Shown piece by piece: positions 58,747 to 64,000 of a stretch of 64,000 nt of DNA. Positions within the stretch are counted from its first letter, which is position 1. Every line of letters starts with the position of its first letter. The translations under genes and the position numbers were made by a program. Source of the stretch: Geomonas azotofigens (lineage in GTDB: Bacteria > Desulfobacterota > Desulfuromonadia > Geobacterales > Geobacteraceae); contig NZ_JAHLME010000003.1 of the NCBI RefSeq assembly GCF_018919395.1, forward strand, positions 186,001 to 250,000, given 5' to 3'. Under the pieces are notes generated by a model, which was given only the letters and a program-made list of their open reading frames with translations, was not told where the DNA came from and did no database searches.

Positions 58747-59859
58747 ATGCGCATCGCGATGTTTTACCACTCCATCCTTTCAGACTGGAACCACGGCAAC
58801 GCCCACTTCCTGCGCGGCATCGTCACCGAACTGGGCCAGCTCGGGCACCAGGTGACGGTCTACGAGCCGGAGAACGGCTGGAGCTACAGCAACATGCTGC
58901 GCGACAGCGGCGACGCGGCCCTGCGCGGCTTCGAGCGCGCCTATCCCGGCCTTGCCGGCACCCGCTATCGCCTGGATGACCTGGACCTGGAGCACGCCCT
59001 GGCGGGCGCCGACCTGGTGATCGTCCACGAGTGGAACGAGCATGAGCTGGTCCGCCGGATCGGGGCGCACCGCAAAAAGGGTGGTCGCTACCGGCTCCTG
59101 TTTCACGACACCCACCACAGAAGCGTCACCGACGAGCCGGCCATGGCGGCCTACGACCTCTCCGGCTTCGACGGCGTTCTGGCCTACGGCGCGAGGATCA
59201 GGGAGATCTACCTGGCGCGCGGCTGGGCCAAGCGGGTCTGGCTCTGGCACGAGGCTGCCGACGTGCGGGTCTTCCGCCCCCTGGAGTCTCCCGACAAGGT
59301 CGGCGACGCGGTCTGGATCGGCAACTGGGGCGACGACGAGCGCAGCCAGGAGATCCGGGAGTTCTTCGTGGAGCCGGTGCGGCGGCTGCACCTGAAAGGG
59401 GTGGTGTACGGCGTGCGCTACCCGAAACAGGCGCTGCAGCTCCTGGCCGAGGCGGGGATCGGCTACGGCGGCTGGCTCCCCAACTTCGAGGTGCCAAGGG
59501 TGTTCAGCCGGTTCCGGCTCACCGTCCACATACCGCGCCGCCCCTACCTGGAGGCCCTGCCGGGCATTCCCACCATCCGTCCCTTCGAGGCGCTGGCCTG
59601 CGGCATCCCGCTGGTCTCCTCCCCCTGGGTCGACAGCGACGCGCTTTTCACCGGTGGCGCCGATCTCCTCTACGCCCGGGACGGGCGCGAGATGGAACGG
59701 CAGATGCGGAGCCTGCTGCACGATCCGGAGCTGGCCAAAAGCCTTGCCGAGCACGGCAGACAGACCATCCTCGCCCGGCACACCTGCCGCCACCGCGTGG
59801 AGGAACTGCTGGCCATCTGCCGGGAACTTGGCCTGGGAACTGGGGATTCTCGACTGTAG
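58747..59859 (+). CDS. CgeB-like glycosyltransferase, paralogue 1
   Basis: The 370-residue protein is a GT-B fold of the type PF13524/CgeB, with an N-terminal NHGNAHFLRGIVTELGQLGHQVTVYEP block and a C-terminal RPFEALACGIPLVSSPWVD donor block. It is one of three tandem paralogues whose N-termini share a (W/S)NG(N/A)xxxxRGxxxxLxxLGHxxxxxE pattern. CgeB-type proteins are linked to glycosylation of surface structures, including spores. The donor and acceptor are unknown. It begins two bases after the GT4 gene's stop. Confidence 0.85.
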   Translation: MRIAMFYHSILSDWNHGNAHFLRGIVTELGQLGHQVTVYEPENGWSYSNMLRDSGDAALRGFERAYPGLAGTRYRLDDLDLEHALAGADLVIVHEWNEHELVRRIGAHRKKGGRYRLLFHDTHHRSVTDEPAMAAYDLSGFDGVLAYGARIREIYLARGWAKRVWLWHEAADVRVFRPLESPDKVGDAVWIGNWGDDERSQEIREFFVEPVRRLHLKGVVYGVRYPKQALQLLAEAGIGYGGWLPNFEVPRVFSRFRLTVHIPRRPYLEALPGIPTIRPFEALACGIPLVSSPWVDSDALFTGGADLLYARDGREMERQMRSLLHDPELAKSLAEHGRQTILARHTCRHRVEELLAICRELGLGTGDSRL

Positions 59860-59991
59860 GCAGGTAGAGTTGTCAACTACGGGAATGCACGTGAACTAAC
59901 GTCCCCTTCTTTGCGAAGGGACCGGGGGGATCTGTTCGTAGCTGCAGATAGGTATCGGGCTTCAAATCTCTCTTTTCAGAAAGGAACCACC

Positions 59992-61101
59992 ATGGCTGCA
60001 CCCCTCAACATCGCCTTCTTCGCCTCGAGCCTGGTCTCCGCCTACTGGAACGGCGCGGCCACCTACTACCGCGGCATGGTGCGGGCCCTGTCCCGCCTCG
60101 GTCACCGCATCACTTTCTACGAGCCCGACGCCTACGAGCGGCAGGCGCACCGGGACATCGAGGACCCGGACTGGGCCAAGGTCGTGGTCTACCCGGCCAC
60201 CGAGGACGGGGTGTTCCGCTCCCTTGAGGCCGCCCGGGGCTCCGACCTCATCATCAAGGCGAGCGGGGTCGGCGTCTTCGACGAACTGCTCGAGCGCGAG
60301 GCGCTCCGCCTCAAGTGCGTCGGGACCCAGGTGATCTTCTGGGACGTGGACGCGCCGGCAACGCTGGAGCGGATCGGCGGCGACGTCAACGACCCCTTGC
60401 GCGCCCTCATCCCGCGCTACGACCTGGTGCTCACCTACGGCGGCGGCGACCCCATCGTCGCGGCCTACCGCCGTTTCGGCGCGCGCGGCTGCATCCCCAT
60501 CTACAACGCGCTCGACCCCGACACCCACTACCCGGTCCCCCCGGAGGCGCGCTTCAAGGCTGACCTCTCCTTCCTGGGCAACCGCCTCCCCGACCGTGAG
60601 CGCCGGGTGGACGCCTTCTTCCTCTCGGTGGCCCGCAAGCTCCCAAGCCGCAGCTTCCTGCTCGCCGGCAGCGGCTGGGAGGACAAGGATCGCCCCGGCA
60701 ACGTCCGGTACCTGGGTCACCTCGGGACCGGGGACCACAACGCCTTCAACTGCAGCTCCAGGGCGGTGCTCAACGTGAGCCGCGACGGCATGGCGCGCAA
60801 CGGCTTCTCTCCTGCCACCCGCGTCTTCGAGGCCGCCGGCGCCGGCGCCTGCATGATCACCGACCGCTGGGACGGCATCGAGGAATTCTTCGAGCCGCAG
60901 CGGGAGATCTGTGTCGCGCAAAGCGGGGACGAGGTGGTCGAGGTCCTGGAACGGCTCACCCCGTCGGTCGCGGCGGCCATGGGGACGCGGGCCCTGGCGC
61001 GGGTACGGGCGCACCATACCTACGCGCACCGGGCCAGGCAGTTCCAGGAGATCTTCGCCGCCGGCCCGACCGATCACGGCTACATCGGAGGGGCGCCATG
61101 A
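59992..61101 (+). CDS. CgeB-like glycosyltransferase, paralogue 2
   Basis: The 369-residue protein has the same design as paralogue 1: YWNGAATYYRGMVRALSRLG at the N-terminus, the nucleotide-site-like region LSFLGNRLPDRERRVDAFF near residue 195, and RVFEAAGAGACMITDRWDG with its donor glutamate near the C-terminus. The start ATG 59992 follows AAAGGAACCACC; the longer frame to 59911 has no such site. A 132-base gap before it is the only one among the three paralogues. It is cytosolic, with no signal or membrane segment. Confidence 0.86.
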   Translation: MAAPLNIAFFASSLVSAYWNGAATYYRGMVRALSRLGHRITFYEPDAYERQAHRDIEDPDWAKVVVYPATEDGVFRSLEAARGSDLIIKASGVGVFDELLEREALRLKCVGTQVIFWDVDAPATLERIGGDVNDPLRALIPRYDLVLTYGGGDPIVAAYRRFGARGCIPIYNALDPDTHYPVPPEARFKADLSFLGNRLPDRERRVDAFFLSVARKLPSRSFLLAGSGWEDKDRPGNVRYLGHLGTGDHNAFNCSSRAVLNVSRDGMARNGFSPATRVFEAAGAGACMITDRWDGIEEFFEPQREICVAQSGDEVVEVLERLTPSVAAAMGTRALARVRAHHTYAHRARQFQEIFAAGPTDHGYIGGAP

Positions 61102-62153
61102 AAATCGTCGTTTTCGGCCTGTCCATCACCTCCTCCTGGGGCAACGGCCACGCCACCACCTACCGCGGACTGTTGCGGGAGATGGGCCGGCGCGGTCACG
61201 AGATCCTGTTTTTGGAGCGGGACGCCCAGTGGTACGAGACGCACCGCGACCTGCCGGAACCTCCTTTTTGCACCACGCTGATCTACAAGTCGCTGGACGA
61301 GCTCTTCGCCGACTACGGCCCCGAGATCTGCGACGCCGACTGCGTCATCGTCGGCTCCTACGTCTACCAGGGGATCGAGGTGGGCACGTGGGTGAGCAAA
61401 CACGCCAAGGGGATCAAGGCCTTCTACGACATCGACACCCCGGTGACCCTGGCCGCCCTGGCGCGGGGGGAGTGCCAGTACCTGAGCGAGGCTCTCATCC
61501 CCTGTTACGACCTGTACCTCTCCTTCACCGGCGGGCCGACCCTGGACCACATCGAGCGCCACTACGGTTCCCGCGCGGCGCGCGCCCTGTACTGCTCGGT
61601 TGATCCGATGGTGCACTTCCCGGTGCAGATCACTCCGCGCTGGGACCTTGGCTATCTCGGCACCTACAGCCGCGACCGCCAGCCCGGCCTGGAGCAACTG
61701 CTCTGCCAGCCGGCCTCGTCGTGGGAGAAAGGGCGCTTCGTGGTCGCCGGGGCGCAGTACCCTTCCGACCTCACGTGGTCCAAGAACACGATGCGCATCG
61801 AGCATCTCCCCCCGGAATGCCACAGCGAGTTCTACAGCTCGCAGCGCTTCACCCTCAACCTGACCCGCAAGCAGATGCAGATCGCCGGCTACTCCCCGAG
61901 CGTGCGACTCTTCGAGGCCGCTGCCTGCGCGGTCCCCATCGTGAGCGACCACTGGCCCGGGCTGGAGCAGTTCTTCGTGCCGGGGAAGGAGATCCTGCTC
62001 GCCTCGGCAAGCCAGGAGATGCTGCGCATCCTGCAGCGTTTTCCCGACGACGAGCGCCGCGCCATCGGCGAGCGCGCCCGCGCCCGGGTGCTGCAGTCCC
62101 ACTCGGCCGCCTGCCGCGCCGAGGAACTCGAGGAGTACCTGACCGCGCTGTGA
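61098..62153 (+). CDS. CgeB-like glycosyltransferase, paralogue 3
   Basis: The 351-residue protein is the third paralogue, with SWGNGHATTYRGLLREMGRRG at the start (residues 12 onward), LGYLGTYSRDRQPGLEQLL near 195 and VRLFEAAACAVPIVSDHWPG near 265. It starts inside the stop of paralogue 2 (ATGA overlap), so the two are translationally coupled. Having three similar transferases in a row suggests successive addition of related sugars or use of different acceptors. The methyltransferase gene follows 14 bases later. Confidence 0.86.
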   Translation: MKIVVFGLSITSSWGNGHATTYRGLLREMGRRGHEILFLERDAQWYETHRDLPEPPFCTTLIYKSLDELFADYGPEICDADCVIVGSYVYQGIEVGTWVSKHAKGIKAFYDIDTPVTLAALARGECQYLSEALIPCYDLYLSFTGGPTLDHIERHYGSRAARALYCSVDPMVHFPVQITPRWDLGYLGTYSRDRQPGLEQLLCQPASSWEKGRFVVAGAQYPSDLTWSKNTMRIEHLPPECHSEFYSSQRFTLNLTRKQMQIAGYSPSVRLFEAAACAVPIVSDHWPGLEQFFVPGKEILLASASQEMLRILQRFPDDERRAIGERARARVLQSHSAACRAEELEEYLTAL

Positions 62154-62167
62154 AAGAGAGGAAACGG

Positions 62168-62947
62168 ATGACCCACGCCAAACCGAGAACCGTGGAAGAC
62201 GACATCAGGGACCTTTCCCCCTGGTTCCACAACCTGCACCTCCCCGACGGCACCGAAACCGCCCCTGACCATTTCCTGGGTGACTTTCCCCGTTTCAAGT
62301 GGCGCGAGATATCGGCGTGCGTCCCCGAGGACCTGACCGGGTGGAGCGCCCTCGACATCGGATGCAACGCGGGTTTTTATTCCTTCGAGCTGGCACGCCG
62401 CGGCGCCCGGGTGCTCGGCATCGACTGCGACAACCACTACCTCGACCAGGCCAACTGGGCCGCAGGGCACTACGGCCTGCAGCACCTGGTGGAATTCCGC
62501 CAGATGCAGGTCTACGACCTCGCCCGGGTGAAGGGGAAGTTCGACCTGGTGCTGTTCATGGGGGTGTTCTACCACCTGCGCTACCCGATGCTGGCGCTCG
62601 ACATCGTGGCGCAGAAGGCGGCCGGGCTCATGCTGTTCCAGACCATCACCATGCCCGGCCGCGCGGTCGCCGGACAGCCCGACTTCTGGATCAACGAACG
62701 CGAAGCGCTGCACGACGAGGGGTGGCCCAAGATGGCCTTCATCGAGGAGCGCTTCGCCGGGGACCCGACCAACTGGTGGATCGCCAACCACGCCGGGGTG
62801 GAGGCGATGCTCCGCTCGGCGGGGCTCAAGATCGCCGGGCATCCCGGCGACGAGATCTACCTCTGCCACCCCGACCCGGAGCACCCTTCCTGCATGACCA
62901 CCTGGAACCGCTCTGAATACCTCTCGGCCACCAACGCCGGCGAATAG
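62168..62947 (+). CDS. SAM-dependent methyltransferase (resembles the TIGR04290-type family)
   Basis: The 259-residue class I methyltransferase has SAM-binding motif I SALDIGCNAGFYSFELARRG near residue 60, an acidic residue at the end of strand 2 (VLGIDCDNHYLDQA), and motif IV FDLVLFMGVFYHLRYPM. The N-terminus PWFHNLHLPDGTETAPDHFLG and the C-terminal WWIANHAGVEAML match, from memory, a family seen beside sugar-modifying clusters (TIGR04290-like); an HMM search would be needed. It probably O-methylates the glycan or glycoside made here. GAGAGGAAACGG precedes the ATG. It is the last gene of the cluster. Confidence 0.85.
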   Translation: MTHAKPRTVEDDIRDLSPWFHNLHLPDGTETAPDHFLGDFPRFKWREISACVPEDLTGWSALDIGCNAGFYSFELARRGARVLGIDCDNHYLDQANWAAGHYGLQHLVEFRQMQVYDLARVKGKFDLVLFMGVFYHLRYPMLALDIVAQKAAGLMLFQTITMPGRAVAGQPDFWINEREALHDEGWPKMAFIEERFAGDPTNWWIANHAGVEAMLRSAGLKIAGHPGDEIYLCHPDPEHPSCMTTWNRSEYLSATNAGE

Positions 62948-63044
62948 CCGGCGTCGCCTTCGGCTGCTCCGCTCCCCGCCACGCAACCGGCCGATTTGCC
63001 GTTTGAATCAAGGTATACACAACCAGCGCGCACTTTTTGTGTTT

Positions 63045-63070
63045 ACGCTATAGCGTTTATGATATAACGT
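63045..63070. promoter_or_regulatory. ModE-type operator
   Basis: ACGCTATAGCG followed by TTTATGATATAACGT presents half-sites CGCTATA (63046-63052) and TATAACG (63063-63069) as an inverted pair, like the CGNTATA-N-TATANCG operator of ModE. It lies about 135 bases before the modE-like gene, where it would give autoregulation. The surrounding gap (62948-63204) also has a GTATAC palindrome near 63012. Confidence 0.72.
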
Positions 63071-63204
63071 TGAGTCCGTAACGAGAGAGGCGGGTAGCAT
63101 TCCCGGACTTTACTCTCAGTGATATCACCGTATACTGGGCCGATACCTGCAGATGCCTGTGCAAGAAGACTCGTCACAGTCTCTGCTTCTACACGAGGTG
63201 TGCA

Positions 63205-64000
63205 TTGAGTCGTAGCGCAAAAAGCGGCATAGAGCTCGAAGGGGCTCTCTGGTTTCACAAGGATGAGCAGAAGTTCCTGGGACTGGACCGGATCGCGCTC
63301 TTGAGTAGGATCGACGAGCTCGGTTCCATCACCAAGGCGGCCAAGGCCGTCGGCATCAGTTACAAGAACGCCTGGGACCTGGTCAACATGATCAACAACC
63401 TCGCGGAAAAGCCGCTGGTGGAGCGGGTGACCGGCGGCAAAGGGGGAGGGGGGACGACCCTCACCGCCTACGGCAAGGAAGTGGTCAAGCAGTACGGCGT
63501 GCTCCAGGAAGAGCACCGGAGGTTCCTGGAGAACCTGGAGGGAAGGCTCGGCGACAGCGCCAGCCTGTACCGGCTTTTGAGGAGGATATCCATGAAGGTA
63601 AGTGCCCGTAACGTTTTGTCCGGAACCATCACCAAGATAACCAAGGGTGCGGTCAACGCGGAGGTGACCTTGGCCCTCACCGGCGGCGCGCCGCTGGTCG
63701 CCGTGATCACCAACGGCGCCGTCGAAAACCTCGCTCTCAAGGAGGGAAGCTCGGCCTACGCCATCATCAAGGCCAGCTCGGTCATGGTCGGCACCGACCT
63801 GCACGACGCGAAGATCAGCGCCCGTAACGTCATGTGCGGCACCGTGGCCAAGATCGTGGAAGGTCCGGTTTCCACCGAGGTCGACGTCGAGGTGGGAGGG
63901 GGCAACACCATCAGCGCGGTCATCACCCACGAAAGCGGCACGAGCCTCGGCCTCAAGGTCGGCGCCCACGCCTGCACCCTGTTCAAGGCCTCCAGCGTCA
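63205..64000 (+). CDS. modE: ModE-like molybdate-responsive regulator, continues past the window
   Basis: The visible 265 residues begin with a winged-helix domain: ALLSRIDELGSITKAAKAVG and ISYKNAWDLVNMINNLAEKPLV match the ModE N-terminal DNA-binding domain (about 1-110). Two TOBE/Mop molybdate-binding domains follow: MKVSARNVLSGTITKITKGA near residue 130 and ISARNVMCGTVAKIVEGPVS near 200. It would repress or activate molybdenum-transport and molybdoenzyme genes when molybdate binds. The start is TTG 63205, six bases after GAGG; no suitable ATG or GTG is in frame. An internal ATG at 63592 follows GAGGAGG at seven bases, so the molybdate-binding part may also be made separately. The stop lies beyond 64000. 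Confidence 0.88.
   Translation, partial: MSRSAKSGIELEGALWFHKDEQKFLGLDRIALLSRIDELGSITKAAKAVGISYKNAWDLVNMINNLAEKPLVERVTGGKGGGGTTLTAYGKEVVKQYGVLQEEHRRFLENLEGRLGDSASLYRLLRRISMKVSARNVLSGTITKITKGAVNAEVTLALTGGAPLVAVITNGAVENLALKEGSSAYAIIKASSVMVGTDLHDAKISARNVMCGTVAKIVEGPVSTEVDVEVGGGNTISAVITHESGTSLGLKVGAHACTLFKASSV

Overview
The window looks like chromosomal DNA of a member of the Geobacterales (Geobacter / Citrifermentans / Geomonas type). The main indications are high GC in most genes, a citrate synthase of the eukaryote-like type known from Geobacteraceae, a DUF6178-type protein, many stand-alone response regulators and sensor kinases, and Gly/Ala-rich coding with frequent GTG and TTG starts. The assignment rests on recognised protein families, not on a database search.

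Region by region. (1) 1-10.3 kb is a cell-surface polysaccharide or glycoconjugate locus. It holds a partial GT4 glycosyltransferase, a sugar epimerase, a GNAT acetyltransferase, a DegT-type aminotransferase, a PglC-like phosphoglycosyl transferase, a Wzx-like flippase, a large PglF/WbpM-like 4,6-dehydratase and a Wzi-like outer-membrane protein. Dehydratase, aminotransferase, acetyltransferase and phosphoglycosyl transferase together suggest a bacillosamine-type diamino-sugar primer. An AT-rich GxxExxY nuclease-like gene bounded by a 26-bp inverted repeat sits inside this locus. (2) 10.3-21.3 kb carries housekeeping and accessory genes: an Fn3-like protein, an ExeA-type ATPase with a GspB-like protein, a YkgJ-like protein, DUF6178, a REC-histidine kinase, mtaB, cysE, miaA and ctpA. 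Four related 150-220 bp imperfect-palindrome repeats lie between 13.3 and 18.8 kb. (3) 21.3-37.3 kb is mostly core metabolism: a DUF502 protein, a 2-hydroxyacid dehydrogenase, phoB-phoR, an acyl-CoA synthetase, an M24 peptidase, gltA, an AMMECR1 protein, a tiny lipoprotein, ndk, rlmN, an MTA phosphorylase, a PfkB kinase, a TPR lipoprotein and a RodZ-like protein. (4) 37.5-47.7 kb has a signalling cluster (two single-domain response regulators, a universal stress protein, a REC-histidine kinase), then an FAD protein, a YhaM-like HD nuclease, an MBL hydrolase, coaBC and several small envelope proteins.

(5) 47.7-51.9 kb on the minus strand encodes alpha-glucan enzymes (TreZ and a glycogen debranching enzyme) followed by a small gene with an in-frame amber codon. 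(6) 52.2-62.9 kb is an eleven-kilobase run of ten co-directional genes. It comprises an epimerase, a GH clan-A/epimerase fusion, a medium-chain dehydrogenase, a Gfo/Idh/MocA oxidoreductase, a GT4 glycosyltransferase, three tandem CgeB-like glycosyltransferases and a methyltransferase. I consider this the best candidate for an undescribed system: a pathway making and assembling a methylated, unusual-sugar glycoside. (7) 63.0 kb to the end holds a ModE-like regulator with two molybdate-binding TOBE domains. A ModE-type operator precedes it, and a strong internal ribosome-binding site precedes its TOBE part. The gene runs off the window.

Most genes are tightly packed, with ATGA or GTGA overlaps. 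Intergenic spaces longer than 300 bases are few: 5520-5829, 9903-10321, 10970-11304, 18471-18791, 25434-25922, 30431-30743 and 31290-31783. Each is described as a feature or in the text of its neighbour. I saw no rRNA, tRNA, CRISPR array or complete insertion sequence.
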